From: Actinomadura litoris
GTDB taxonomy: Bacteria > Actinomycetota > Actinomycetes > Streptosporangiales > Streptosporangiaceae
Direction of reading: 5' to 3'
Assembly (NCBI RefSeq): GCF_009733595.1
Contig: NZ_WOFH01000002.1
Location: forward strand, 558,001 to 622,000
DNA length: 64,000 nucleotides
Shown: piece by piece, positions 34,537-43,203 of the stretch
How the letters are laid out: each line of letters begins with the position of its first letter
Position numbering within the stretch: position 1 is the first letter of the stretch
Position numbers and translations under genes: made by a program
The notes under the pieces: model-generated
Databases searched by the model: none
What the model saw: the letters and a program-made list of their open reading frames with translations, nothing else
What the model was told of the DNA's origin: nothing

Positions 34537-35211
34537 TCAGCCGATCAGGCCGAGGTCCCGGGCGCGCAGCCCGGCCTGGAAGCGGGAGTCGGCGTCCAGC
34601 AGGACGAGGATCTCGGCGACCCGGCGCCGGTAGGTGCGCAGCGACAGGCCGAGGCGGCGCGCGGCGGCCTCGTCCTTCAGGCCGCCCGCGAGCAGCCGCA
34701 GGATCGTCCGGCTCTCCTCGCCCAGCGCGGGCGGGCGGGAGCGGCGGTGGACGGCGAGGGGCGCGGCCGTCTCCCAGGTCGCCTCGAACAGCGCGAGCAC
34801 GCCCGCCACCACGCCCGGCGACCGGACGACGGTGTACTCGCGCACCCCGGCCACCGGCGGCCCGGCGAGGATCGCGACCCGCCGGTCGACGACGATCGTC
34901 TCGCGCGGCAGCGGCGTCGCGCAGATCCGGATCTCGGGCCCGCGCGCGGCCAGCTCGACCAGCCGCCGCTCGGACTCCTCGTCGGCGAGCGCCGCCGGGG
35001 CGTAGAGCTTGCGGGCGCGCGGGGCGGACGGGGCGGGCGGTTCCCGCCGCCACCGCGCGACGACCTCCTCGTGGACGCTCGGCAGCGCCCACGTGCACAG
35101 GTCGTGCGCCGCGCACAGGAACTCCTCGCGCGCGGCGAACAGCCGCCCGGCGCGCGCGGCCAGCTCCGCCTCGCCGCGCAGGACGACGTTGCGGTCCAGG
35201 TCGACGCTCAT
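34537..35211 (-). CDS. LuxR-type HTH regulator
   Basis: 224 residues. The C-terminal about 60 residues form a LuxR-like tetrahelical HTH: ESRTILRLLAGGLKDEAAAR, RLGLSLRTYRRRVAEILVLL. The N-terminal about 150 residues are an effector or sensor domain resembling TrmB-associated PLD-like domains (IRICATPLPRETIVVDRRVA, REYTVVRSPGVVAGVLALFE), as in many actinomycete solitary LuxR proteins. The wHTH usually preceding that domain is absent, so it is a short form. It is divergent from the aldo-keto reductase, a likely target. Confidence 0.82.
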   Translation of the reverse strand: MSVDLDRNVVLRGEAELAARAGRLFAAREEFLCAAHDLCTWALPSVHEEVVARWRREPPAPSAPRARKLYAPAALADEESERRLVELAARGPEIRICATPLPRETIVVDRRVAILAGPPVAGVREYTVVRSPGVVAGVLALFEATWETAAPLAVHRRSRPPALGEESRTILRLLAGGLKDEAAARRLGLSLRTYRRRVAEILVLLDADSRFQAGLRARDLGLIG

Positions 35212-35305
35212 CGCGTCCAGTCTGCCACCGGCGCCGGGCCCCCGGAACTGGCAGCAAGCTGCCAGCCGTTCGCCGCCGCGCGGGCCCGTCGGCACAGTGG
35301 GACGC

Positions 35306-36172
35306 ATGACGAAGATCATTGATGAGCGGCACTTCGACCTGGGCGGCGACCTGCGGATCTCCCGGCTGGGCTTCGGCGCGATGCGGCTGCCCGCCGCCAC
35401 GCTGGAGGCGCCCGCCAACGACCGGGGGACGGCCCTCGCCGTCCTGCGCCGGGCGGTCGAGCTGGGCGCGGACCACATCGACACCGCCGCGTTCTACTAC
35501 CGGCACGGGCTCGCCGCGAACGAGCTGATCCGCGAGGCGCTGAGCCCCTACCCGTCCGGCCTGGTGGTCGCGACGAAGGTCGGGCCCTACCGGGGCCCGG
35601 ACGACCGGACGCCCGCCGGACAGCTCCCGGCGTCGGGGCTGCGCGCCGAGGTGGAACGCAACCTGCGCGAGCTGGGCCTCGACCGCCTGGACCTGGTCTA
35701 CCTGCGGCCCGGCGGCATGGAGGACCCGGCGGGCGAGGCGATCGGCGAGCGCTTCGCCGCCCTGGCCGGGCTCCGCGAGGAGGGGCTGATCCGGCACCTC
35801 GGCTTGAGCCATGTGAGCACGGCGCAGCTCGCGGAGGCGCGGGCGATCGCGCCGGTCGCCGCCGTCCAGAACCGGTTCGACGTGACGCGGCCCCGGGACG
35901 CGGAGATGCTGGCGGTCTGCGAGCGCGAGGGCATCGGCTACGCGCCCTACTTCCCCCTCGGCGGCTTCGGCATCCCCGACGACGCGCGGGTCAAGGCCGT
36001 CGCGGCCCGGCACGGCGCGACCGTTCCGCAGGTGCTGCTCGCCGGGCTGCTGGCGCTGTCGCCGGTCATGCTGGCGATCCCCGGCACCGGCTCCCTCGCC
36101 CACCTGGAGGAGAACATGGGCGCCGCCGGCCTGCGCCTCACCGAGGACGACCTCGCCGAACTCGGCGGCTAG
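35306..36172 (+). CDS. aldo/keto reductase
   Basis: 288 residues from ATG 35306. TIM-barrel AKR: RLGFGAMRLPA, HIDTAAFYYRHG (Asp and Tyr), VVATKVGPY (Lys), IRHLGLSHVS, AVQNRFDVTRP and IPGTGSLAHLEENMGAAG. The catalytic histidine position, usually in an LIHxP- or YLH-type strand, reads DLVYLRPGG here, so arginine replaces it, as in a subset of AKR proteins. NADPH-dependent carbonyl reduction or oxidation; substrate unknown. Divergent from the LuxR-type regulator, 94 bp apart. Confidence 0.87.
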   Translation: MTKIIDERHFDLGGDLRISRLGFGAMRLPAATLEAPANDRGTALAVLRRAVELGADHIDTAAFYYRHGLAANELIREALSPYPSGLVVATKVGPYRGPDDRTPAGQLPASGLRAEVERNLRELGLDRLDLVYLRPGGMEDPAGEAIGERFAALAGLREEGLIRHLGLSHVSTAQLAEARAIAPVAAVQNRFDVTRPRDAEMLAVCEREGIGYAPYFPLGGFGIPDDARVKAVAARHGATVPQVLLAGLLALSPVMLAIPGTGSLAHLEENMGAAGLRLTEDDLAELGG

Positions 36173-36257
36173 CCGCCGATCGGGCGGGGCACGGGGCCAT
36201 CGGCCCGCCCGACGCTCTAGCCTGATCCCCGGACATGTCAGGGGGAACGGGGTAGGG

Positions 36258-36815
36258 ATGTCGACGACGCGGCTGCTGGTCCTCGGCGGGGTTCGGCGGT
36301 TCGGGCGCGCGCACGGCTACGAGGTGCGGCGCGAGCTGATGTCATGGGGCTCGGACGAGTGGGCCCACGTGAACCCCGGCTCGATCTACCACGCGCTCAG
36401 GCAACTGGCCAAGGAGGGCCTGCTGCGCGCCCACGACGTCGAGGAGAGCGACGCCGGGCCCCCGCACACCGACTACGAGATCACCGAGGAGGGCCGGGCG
36501 GAGTTCCTGCGGCTGCTGCGGTGCGCGATCGCCACGGTGGACGTCCGGCACCCGGAGATGCTCACGGCCGGGCTCGGGTTCCTGACCGAGCTGACCCGCG
36601 CCGAGGCCCTCCGCCTGCTCCGGGAGCGGCTGGACGGGCTGGCCGCGTGGCGCGCGTCGATCGCCCCCCTCCAGGACCAGCAGGACCCCGCCGACCACCT
36701 GCGCGAGCTGCTCGGCTGGTGGATCCACTCGGCCGAGTCCGCCACCGCGTGGACGGAGGGCCTCATCGGGCGCCTGGAGTCGGGCGCCTACCGGATGGCC
36801 GAGGACCCGCGCTGA
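36258..36815 (+). CDS. PadR family regulator
   Basis: 185 residues. N-terminal winged helix: RAHGYEVRRELMSWGSDEWA, NPGSIYHALRQLAKEGLLRA and the wing YEITEEGRAEFLRLL. A C-terminal dimerisation coiled region of the Vir_act_alpha_C kind (AWRASIAPLQDQQDPADHLR) follows. Stand-alone; the neighbours (aldo-keto reductase upstream, convergent permease) give no obvious target. It has a G-rich Shine-Dalgarno region (AACGGGGTAGGG) upstream. Confidence 0.88.
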   Translation: MSTTRLLVLGGVRRFGRAHGYEVRRELMSWGSDEWAHVNPGSIYHALRQLAKEGLLRAHDVEESDAGPPHTDYEITEEGRAEFLRLLRCAIATVDVRHPEMLTAGLGFLTELTRAEALRLLRERLDGLAAWRASIAPLQDQQDPADHLRELLGWWIHSAESATAWTEGLIGRLESGAYRMAEDPR

Positions 36816-36852
36816 CGCGGGCGGCCCGGTCGCCGACCGGGCCGCCGCGCGG

Positions 36853-38286
36853 TCAGCCGGTCGGGTCCTCGCCGGCCGGCTCCTCGTCGGCCGCGCCCTG
36901 GAGGTGCCAGCCGCCGCGGCGGCGCAGCACGAGCGCGAAGTAGGCGGACGCGGCGGCGATCACGCCGAGCGCGACGAACAGGCTCGGCCGGCCGACCTCC
37001 GGGTCCTTGGCGTTCTGGTAGACCACGTAGACGAGCGCGAGGAGCGCGGCGACCGGCGCGACCGGGAACCAGGGCATCCGGTAGCCCGCGTGGGCGGTGG
37101 TCCCGTTGCGGCGCCCGGCGATCACCGCCAGGCACAGCGCCCCGTAGACGAACACCAGCGACGTGCCGGTGACGACCAGGAGGAACTTCTCCTCCAGGAA
37201 GCACGCGGCGGCGCTGAAGACCCCGCCGATGACCGTCGCGATCCAGGGCGTGCCGAAGCGGGGGTGCAGCGTGGTCAGCGCCTTGTCGACGCGCGGCGAC
37301 CAGGTGCCGTCCCGGCCCGAGCTGAAGATCAGCCGCGCGGTGAGCAGCATGATGGCGATCACCGCGTTCAGGATGGCGAGCGCGATCGCCAGGCTGATCA
37401 CCTTGTTGAGGGTCGCGCCGCCGCGCTCGGTGATGAAGTACTCCATCATCGAGTCCGAGTGCAGCAGCGTGTCCAGGTCGGGCGCGCCGAGCAGCACGGC
37501 GGTGACCGGGATCAGCTCGGCCGCGACCGTGATGCCGAGCGCCCACAGGATCGTCCGGGCGATGGCCTTCCGCGCGTCGTGGGTCTCCTCGCCGAAGTAC
37601 ACCGCCGAGCCGTAGCCGTTGTAGGCGAAGATCGCGACGGCGGTCGCGGCGGCGATCAGCCCGGCGGACGCGGCGGTCACTCCCGACCCGTCGGCCGCCA
37701 CCACCGGGTGCGCGACGAGGTCGGTGAACGACCGCTCGACGTGCAGGAACCCGAGCGCCGACAGGATCAGCAGCGCGAGCATCTCGATCGCCAGGAAGAT
37801 CCCGGTGACCACCGCGTTGACCTTGATGTCGAAGATCGCGATGACGGTCGCGGCGGCCACCGTGACCGCCGCGACGACCGGGCCGTTCAGCCCGTCGACG
37901 ACCACGCCGAGGTAGGTGCCGACGCCGAGCGCGATCACGGCCAGGATCAGCAGCTGGGTGATGAGGATCAGGCCGAGCACCACGAACCCGGGCATCCGGC
38001 CGAGCGTGCGCCCGACGATCGCGTACTCGCCGCCCGTCAGCGGATACGCCGAGGACAGCTCGGCGTAGACGAACGCCATGAAGATGCCGACCACGCCCGC
38101 CGCCGCGAAGGTGAGGAACGCGCCCGTGCCCGCCTGGGTGATCACCCCCGGGGCGATGATGAAGACCGAGGACGCGGGCGTGACCGCGGACAGGACGATG
38201 AGCAGCGCGCCGACCGTCCGCAGGCCGCGGTGCAGCACTGGGGGGCGGTCGGCGGCGGCCGGGGGACGGACCTCAGGAGCGGCCAT
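36853..38286 (-). CDS. APC superfamily amino-acid permease
   Basis: 477 residues from ATG 38286 (GGAGG 7 nt upstream). Twelve hydrophobic helices: VGALLIVLSAVTPASSVFII, FVYAELSSAYPLTGGEYAIV (the APC consensus around helix 2-3), AIFAYNGYGSAVYFGEETHD and ITVAAELIPVTAVLLGAPDL. Imports amino acids or amines by proton symport or exchange. Its promoter carries a perfect inverted repeat, and the divergent TetR gene leads into a P1 aminopeptidase. Together these look like uptake and hydrolysis of a peptide or amide; this is inference. Confidence 0.9.
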   Translation of the reverse strand: MAAPEVRPPAAADRPPVLHRGLRTVGALLIVLSAVTPASSVFIIAPGVITQAGTGAFLTFAAAGVVGIFMAFVYAELSSAYPLTGGEYAIVGRTLGRMPGFVVLGLILITQLLILAVIALGVGTYLGVVVDGLNGPVVAAVTVAAATVIAIFDIKVNAVVTGIFLAIEMLALLILSALGFLHVERSFTDLVAHPVVAADGSGVTAASAGLIAAATAVAIFAYNGYGSAVYFGEETHDARKAIARTILWALGITVAAELIPVTAVLLGAPDLDTLLHSDSMMEYFITERGGATLNKVISLAIALAILNAVIAIMLLTARLIFSSGRDGTWSPRVDKALTTLHPRFGTPWIATVIGGVFSAAACFLEEKFLLVVTGTSLVFVYGALCLAVIAGRRNGTTAHAGYRMPWFPVAPVAALLALVYVVYQNAKDPEVGRPSLFVALGVIAAASAYFALVLRRRGGWHLQGAADEEPAGEDPTG

Positions 38287-38308
38287 CAGGGCACCTCCGC
38301 GTCGAAAA

Positions 38309-38331
38309 TTCTTTGAACGAGTATCAAAGAA
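38309..38331. promoter_or_regulatory. TetR operator upstream of the permease
   Basis: TTCTTTGA-N7-TCAAAGAA, perfect 8-bp arms (38309-38316, 38324-38331), in an AT-rich island 23 bp before the permease start. Probable binding site for the TetR protein encoded divergently. Confidence 0.7.
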
Positions 38332-38410
38332 CACCTGCCGCCCAGGTCAATAAGGGGACGGGTAACGTCTTGGTCTCGGCTTTCTCGCGTCGATGCCTGA
38401 CTTGCATTGT

Positions 38411-38425
38411 CTGAAAGATCTTCAG
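38411..38425. promoter_or_regulatory. inverted repeat before the TetR gene
   Basis: CTGAA-AGATC-TTCAG, 13 bp before the TetR ATG. A second possible site for self-regulation, different in sequence from the permease operator. Confidence 0.45.
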
Positions 38426-38437
38426 AGAATGTCGGGC

Positions 38438-39127
38438 ATGGCGAGACCTAGCAGGGCCCACGAACGGCGTGCCGACCTCGTCGCCGCCGCCCGCCGCGCC
38501 GTCATCGGACGCGGCGTGCTCGACCTGCGGCTGCGCGACGTGGCCGAGGAGGCGGACATGTCCTCCGGCTCCGTCCTGTACTACTTCCCGACGCTGGACG
38601 ACCTCCTGCGCGAGGTGCAGCGCGAGGCCGTCGAGCGGTTCTGCGCCGGGCGCGAGGAGGCCGTGCGCGGCGAGCCCGACCCGCTCCGGCGGCTCGCGGC
38701 GATGGTCCGCAGCGGCCTGCCGACCGGCCCGGACGACGAGCTGTGCGTGCTGCTGTACGAACTCGGCACCATCGCCCGCCGGGACGTCTCCTACGCCGCC
38801 GAGCACATCCGGCTGTACGAGCGGCAGGTCGGCATCTACGCCGGGATCCTCGACACCGGCGCCGCCACCGGCGCGTTCACGCTGACCCGCGACGCCGCGA
38901 CGATCGCCCGCAACCTCGTCGCGCTGGAGGACGGGTACGGCCTGCACATCGTCATGGCCGCGCCGACCCTCGACGCCCCCCGCGCCGCGCGGCTGCTGCT
39001 CGCCGCCGCCGCCGACGCCACCGGCCTCACCCTGGAGGCCATCGAGGCCGCCGCGCCCCCGCACGCCCTCGACGACCCGCGCACCGCCGCGGCCCCGCAC
39101 GACCACGACCCGGAAGGGGACCGATGA
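38438..39127 (+). CDS. TetR family regulator (BetI-like)
   Basis: 229 residues from ATG 38438; an ATG three codons earlier is possible. HTH: RADLVAAARRAVIGRGVLDL, RLRDVAEEADMSSGSVLYYF, PTLDDLLREVQREA. The ligand-binding domain spans about 80-190, ending with a His/Asp-rich tail (PHDHDPEGDR). It overlaps the P1 peptidase start by 4 nt (ATGA) and is divergent from the permease, so regulator, enzyme and transporter form one locus. Confidence 0.9.
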   Translation: MARPSRAHERRADLVAAARRAVIGRGVLDLRLRDVAEEADMSSGSVLYYFPTLDDLLREVQREAVERFCAGREEAVRGEPDPLRRLAAMVRSGLPTGPDDELCVLLYELGTIARRDVSYAAEHIRLYERQVGIYAGILDTGAATGAFTLTRDAATIARNLVALEDGYGLHIVMAAPTLDAPRAARLLLAAAADATGLTLEAIEAAAPPHALDDPRTAAAPHDHDPEGDR

Positions 39128-40233
39128 CCCGCGCCCGCCAGTTCGGCCTGCCGCTGCCCGGCCTGCCAGGCCCGCACAACGCGATCACCGACGTCCCCGG
39201 CGTCGAGGTCGGCTACACCACGCTGACCAGCGGCGACGGCCCGCTCCGCCGCGGCGGGGGGCCGGTGCGCACCGGGGTGACCGCGCTGCTGCCGCGCGGC
39301 CGGGCGGGGGCGGGCGACCCGTGCGCCGCCGGGATCCACGCCCTCAACGGCAACGGCGAGATGACCGGCTCGCACTGGATCGCCGAGACCGGCGCGCTGA
39401 CGCTGCCCGTGCTGATCACCAACACGCACGCGGTCGGCGCGTGCCACCGCGGCGCGATCGACTGGGCGCTGCGCGAGCGCCCCGACGCCCGCGAGTGGAT
39501 GCTGCCCGTCGTCGCCGAGACCTGGGACGGCTACCTCAACGACATCGGCGGCGACCACGTCCGCCCCGAGCACGCGGTCGCGGCGATCGACGCGGCCCGC
39601 GGCGGCCCGGTCGAGGAGGGCTCGGTCGGCGGCGGGACCGGCATGAACTGCTACGGCTTCAAGGGCGGCAGCGGCACGTCCTCACGGGTCGTGGAGCACG
39701 GCGCCGACCCCTACACCGTCGGCGTGTTCGTCCAGGCCAACTTCGGCTCCCGCGCGCAGCTCAGCGTCTGCGGGGTGCCCGTCGGCGCGGACCTCGCCGA
39801 CGACAACCCCATGGAGGACACCGACTGGCTCGGGCTCGCCGGGGCGGGCTCGGTCATCGTGGTCGTCGGCACCGACGCGCCGCTGCTGCCCGGCCAGTGC
39901 GCCGCGCTCGCCCGCCGCGTCCCGCTGGGCCTCGCCCGGACCGGCACCTACGGGCAGCACTCGTCCGGCGACGTGTTCCTGGCCTTCTCCAGCGCCAACC
40001 CGGGCGCGATCAGCACCGGGTTCCCGGTGGGGGAGCCGGGCTACGACGCGCTCCGGTTCGTGCCGTGGAACCGCATCGACCCGTTCTACGAGGCGGTCGT
40101 GCAGGCGGTCGAGGAGGCGGTGCTGAACGCGCTGCTGTCCGCCCGCACCATGGTCGGACGGGACGGGCACCGCTCCCCGGCACTCCCGCACGACAGGCTG
40201 AAGGAGCTGCTCGCCGCGCGCGGCGTGCTTTAG
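39124..40233 (+). CDS. P1 family peptidase (L-aminopeptidase/D-esterase type)
   Basis: 369 residues from ATG 39124. DmpA/BapA-type N-terminal-nucleophile hydrolase: NAITDVPGVEVGYTTL, GTGMNCYGFKGGSGTSSRVV and VFVQANFGSRAQLSVCGVPVG. By homology the precursor is cut before the Ser in NFG-SRAQL, creating the nucleophile. These enzymes hydrolyse N-terminal residues of peptides, beta-peptides, D-amino-acid amides or esters. Cytoplasmic (no signal). Co-translated with the TetR regulator; the divergent amino-acid permease probably imports substrate or product. Confidence 0.92.
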   Translation: MTRARQFGLPLPGLPGPHNAITDVPGVEVGYTTLTSGDGPLRRGGGPVRTGVTALLPRGRAGAGDPCAAGIHALNGNGEMTGSHWIAETGALTLPVLITNTHAVGACHRGAIDWALRERPDAREWMLPVVAETWDGYLNDIGGDHVRPEHAVAAIDAARGGPVEEGSVGGGTGMNCYGFKGGSGTSSRVVEHGADPYTVGVFVQANFGSRAQLSVCGVPVGADLADDNPMEDTDWLGLAGAGSVIVVVGTDAPLLPGQCAALARRVPLGLARTGTYGQHSSGDVFLAFSSANPGAISTGFPVGEPGYDALRFVPWNRIDPFYEAVVQAVEEAVLNALLSARTMVGRDGHRSPALPHDRLKELLAARGVL

Positions 40234-41207
40234 GTGTCGTTGAAACTGCGAGGAACGATCACTCGCAGGGCGTTGCCGCGCAGCCTGATCGTGACCGGGG
40301 TCCGGCCGCGGATCTCACCGTCCACGTCCACGCGCAGCGGCGGGTCGGTCTCGATCTCCACGTGCGCGGTGGTGAGGAACGCGTCCTCCTCCAGCGACCG
40401 CCACGGCCCGGTCAGCACGTGCCGGGCCGTCGCCGACGCCAGCCGCAGCCGCCGCTCGTCGCCCAGCCGGTAGACGGCGAGGAGCCGGTCGTCGGGGCTG
40501 GCGTCGCGGGCGATGCGCTGCCCGCTGTGGTGCGCCCCGTTGGCCACGTTGAGCTGGTGCGTCGTCAGCTCGCGGGTCTCGCCGTCGATCGTGATCCGGG
40601 CGGTGAACGCGGAGTGCCGCGGCAGCAGCCGCGCCGCCGTCAGCGCGTAGGCCGGGCGGCCGAGGAACCGCTTCAGCGTGTGCGGGACGCTCCGGGCGAC
40701 CTCCACCGACAGCCCGAGGCTGATCATGTTCGCGAAGATGTGCTCGCGGTCCTCCGGCCCCCGCCGGTCGCCGGTGCTCTCGAACCAGCCGACGTCCACG
40801 TCCGCGACCTTGCCGCCGTCCGGCCCGGCCACGGCGAGCGTGCGGACGGCGCCGGGCAGGTCGAGCGGCATCTCCAGGCTCCGCGCGAAGTTGTTGGTGG
40901 TGCCGAGCGGCAGCACGCCGAGCGCGATGTCGCGGTGCGCCAGGTGCCCGACCGCCTCGGCGACCGTGCCGTCCCCGCCGCCGACGACGACCAGGTCGGG
41001 CTCCAGGTCCAGGACCTCCGCGAACAGCTCGCGCAGCCGCGACGGGTCGGTCACCGGCAGCACGCGGACGAACTCCAGCCCCGCCTCGCGCAGCAGCCGC
41101 CGCGCCGCGCCGTAGAGCCGGCGGCCCCGCCGCGAACGGGCGTTGACCACCAGGACGGCGCGGCCGCCGTCCCGGATCGCCGCCTCCAGCTCCGCCTTGC
41201 TCCGCAT
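40230..41207 (-). CDS. diacylglycerol/lipid kinase family protein
   Basis: 325 residues from ATG 41207. DAGK catalytic domain: AVLVVNARSRRG, LVVVGGGDGTVAEAVGHL (GGDGT), LGVLPLGTTNNFARSL (the LPxGTxNxxA motif), then a beta-rich C-terminal domain with VDVDGEI and TPVTIRLRGNALRVI. YegS-like kinases phosphorylate diacylglycerol or related lipids at the inner membrane face. It converges with the P1 peptidase, overlapping by 4 nt. TAGGGT 7 nt before the start. Confidence 0.92.
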   Translation of the reverse strand: MRSKAELEAAIRDGGRAVLVVNARSRRGRRLYGAARRLLREAGLEFVRVLPVTDPSRLRELFAEVLDLEPDLVVVGGGDGTVAEAVGHLAHRDIALGVLPLGTTNNFARSLEMPLDLPGAVRTLAVAGPDGGKVADVDVGWFESTGDRRGPEDREHIFANMISLGLSVEVARSVPHTLKRFLGRPAYALTAARLLPRHSAFTARITIDGETRELTTHQLNVANGAHHSGQRIARDASPDDRLLAVYRLGDERRLRLASATARHVLTGPWRSLEEDAFLTTAHVEIETDPPLRVDVDGEIRGRTPVTIRLRGNALRVIVPRSFNDT

Positions 41208-41220
41208 CGCCGCCACCCTA
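41208..41220 (-). promoter_or_regulatory. -10 hexamer of the lipid kinase gene
   Basis: Minus-strand TAGGGT (41220-41215), 7 nt before the ATG at 41207. Confidence 0.5.
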
Positions 41221-41297
41221 CCCGCCGGTGTTCCGCCGACTCCTGCCCGCACGGGCGGGGAGTACACGGGCGAGGCGCGTGCGGGGCGAAGATCGCT

Positions 41298-41310
41298 TAG
41301 AGTCGGGGGC
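41298..41310 (+). promoter_or_regulatory. -10 hexamer of the amidohydrolase gene
   Basis: TAGAGT (41298-41303), 7 nt before the GTG at 41311. Confidence 0.5.
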
Positions 41311-42192
41311 GTGGTAGAACCGCGTTCTGATTCGGCCGTGCCCGCGTTCTGGCGGAGCCTCGGCCTGCCGGGCCTCTTCGACGTCCACGTCCACTTCATG
41401 CCGCAGCGGCTGCTGAGCGCGGTCTGGGCGTACTTCGACGACGCGGGCCCGCTGATCGGCACCGAGTGGCCGATCCGGTACCGCCTCCCCGAGGACGAGC
41501 GGCTCGCGACCCTGCGCGGGCTCGGCGTGCGCGCGTTCACCTCGCTGCTCTACGCGCACCGTCCGGGCATGGCCGAGTCGCTGAACGCGTGGGCCGCCGA
41601 CTTCGCCGCGCGCGTCCCCGAATGCGTCCCGTCGGCGACGTTCCACCCCGAACCGGGCGTCGCCGGCTACGTGCGCCGCGCCCTGGAGGGGGGCGCGCGC
41701 GTCTTCAAGGTCCACCTCCAGGTCGGCGGGTTCGACCCGCGAGCCCCCGAACTGGACGAGGTGTGGGGCACGCTCGCCGAGGCCGGGACGCCCGCGGTCG
41801 TCCACGCCGGGTCGGGGCCCGTCGCCAACGGCTTCACCGGCCCCGGCCCGTTCGGCGACGTCCTCGCCCGGCACCCGGACCTGACCGCGGTCATCGCCCA
41901 CATGGGCGCGCCCGAGTACGAGGGCTTCCTCGACCTGGCCGACCGCTACCCGCGCGTCCACCTGGACACCACGATGACCTTCACCGGCTTCGCCGAGATG
42001 GGCGCCTTCCCGGACGCGCTGCTGCCGCGCCTGCGCGACCTCGGCCTCGCGGGCCGGGTGCTGCTCGGCACCGACTTCCCCAACATCCCCTACGCCTACG
42101 CCCACCAGCTGGAGTCGCTGGCCGCCCTCGGCCTCGGCGACGACTGGCTGCGCGCCGTCTGCCACGACTCCGCGGCCGAGCTGTTCGCCTGA
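41311..42192 (+). CDS. amidohydrolase family protein (TIM barrel)
   Basis: 293 residues from GTG 41311. Amidohydrolase_2-type metal sites: LFDVHVHFMPQRLL (HxH), VFKVHLQVGGFDP, PAVVHAGSGPVANG, AVIAHMGAPEYEGF and LLGTDFPNIPYAY (late Asp). Related to decarboxylases/hydrolases of the ACMSD kind; the reaction is not determined. Single-gene unit with a leaderless-type promoter, divergent from the lipid kinase and convergent with the CDF exporter. Confidence 0.9.
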   Translation: MVEPRSDSAVPAFWRSLGLPGLFDVHVHFMPQRLLSAVWAYFDDAGPLIGTEWPIRYRLPEDERLATLRGLGVRAFTSLLYAHRPGMAESLNAWAADFAARVPECVPSATFHPEPGVAGYVRRALEGGARVFKVHLQVGGFDPRAPELDEVWGTLAEAGTPAVVHAGSGPVANGFTGPGPFGDVLARHPDLTAVIAHMGAPEYEGFLDLADRYPRVHLDTTMTFTGFAEMGAFPDALLPRLRDLGLAGRVLLGTDFPNIPYAYAHQLESLAALGLGDDWLRAVCHDSAAELFA

Positions 42193-42198
42193 CGCCGT

Positions 42199-43203
42199 TC
42201 AGTGGTCGCAGGGGGCGCCGCCCGCGTGCCGGTGCGGCTGCGCCCCGGCGACATGGCGGGGGCCGTGCGCGTCCTGGCAGAGGCCGTGCGCGCCGGGAGC
42301 GGCGGCCTCGTCGACGTGGTCGACCTCCAGCGTCGTGTGCGTGATCCCGTAGGAGTCGCGCAGCAGCGCCTGGAGGTCGCGCCGGACGGCGTGGCAGTCG
42401 CCCATGGTGTCCACGAGCACGTGCGCCGACAGCGCCGGGTAGCCGGAGCTGACCTCCCAGACGTGCAGGTCGTGGACCTCCTCCACGCACGGGCGGCGCG
42501 CCAGCCTGCCGCCCAGCTCGGACGGGTCGATCCCCGCGGGCGCGGCCTCCATCAGCACCCGTCCCGCGTCCCGCAGCAGCCCGTACCCGGCCTTCAGCAT
42601 CAGCGCCGCCACCACCAGCGAGGCGATCGCGTCCGCGCGCGCGAAGCCGAGCGTCCAGACCACGAGGCCCGCGACCGCCGTGGAGATGAACGCGTACAGG
42701 TCGTTCAGGATGTGCTGGAACGCGCCCTCCACGTTCAGGCTGCTCCGGTTCGCCCTGCTGATCAGCCAGGTCGCCGCGATGTTGACCGCGATGCCGGCGA
42801 GCGAGGTCCAGAACACGAGCTGGCCCTCGACGTCGGGCGGGTCGATCAGCCGCCGGACGCCCTCGTAGACGAAGAAGACCGACAGCAGGATCAGCGTCAG
42901 CCCGTTGAGCTGCGCCGACAGGATCTCCGCGCGGCGCAGGCCGTAGGTGTAGCCGCCCTTCGGCGGGCGCGCCGCGATCCGCATCGCGACCAGCGCCAGC
43001 GCGATCGCGAACGCGTCGGTCATCATGTGCGCGGCGTCGGAGATCAGCGCCAGCGACCGCGCCAGCAGGCCGATCACGACCTCGCCGGTCATGTAGAGGA
43101 GGATCAGCGTGAGCGCGCCGCCGAGGTAGCGGCGGTCGGCGTCCGGCGAGACCCCGTGCCCGTGCCCGTGGCCGTGGCCGTGGCCGTGCCCGCTCTCGCT
43201 CAT
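42199..43203 (-). CDS. cation diffusion facilitator (Zn/Cd/Co exporter)
   Basis: 334 residues from ATG 43203. The His-rich N-terminus has six GH dipeptides (GHGHGHGHGHGHG), followed by six helices. The membrane metal site shows as SDAAHMMTDAF (HxxxD in helix 2) and FQHILNDLYAF (HxxxD in helix 5). The cytoplasmic domain has VHDLHVWEVSSGYPALSAHV. The tail ends in His-rich HVAGAQPHRHAGGAPCDH. It exports zinc or similar cations against protons. It overlaps the ArsR sensor by 4 nt (ATGA), giving metal-inducible efflux. Confidence 0.93.
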   Translation of the reverse strand: MSESGHGHGHGHGHGHGVSPDADRRYLGGALTLILLYMTGEVVIGLLARSLALISDAAHMMTDAFAIALALVAMRIAARPPKGGYTYGLRRAEILSAQLNGLTLILLSVFFVYEGVRRLIDPPDVEGQLVFWTSLAGIAVNIAATWLISRANRSSLNVEGAFQHILNDLYAFISTAVAGLVVWTLGFARADAIASLVVAALMLKAGYGLLRDAGRVLMEAAPAGIDPSELGGRLARRPCVEEVHDLHVWEVSSGYPALSAHVLVDTMGDCHAVRRDLQALLRDSYGITHTTLEVDHVDEAAAPGAHGLCQDAHGPRHVAGAQPHRHAGGAPCDH

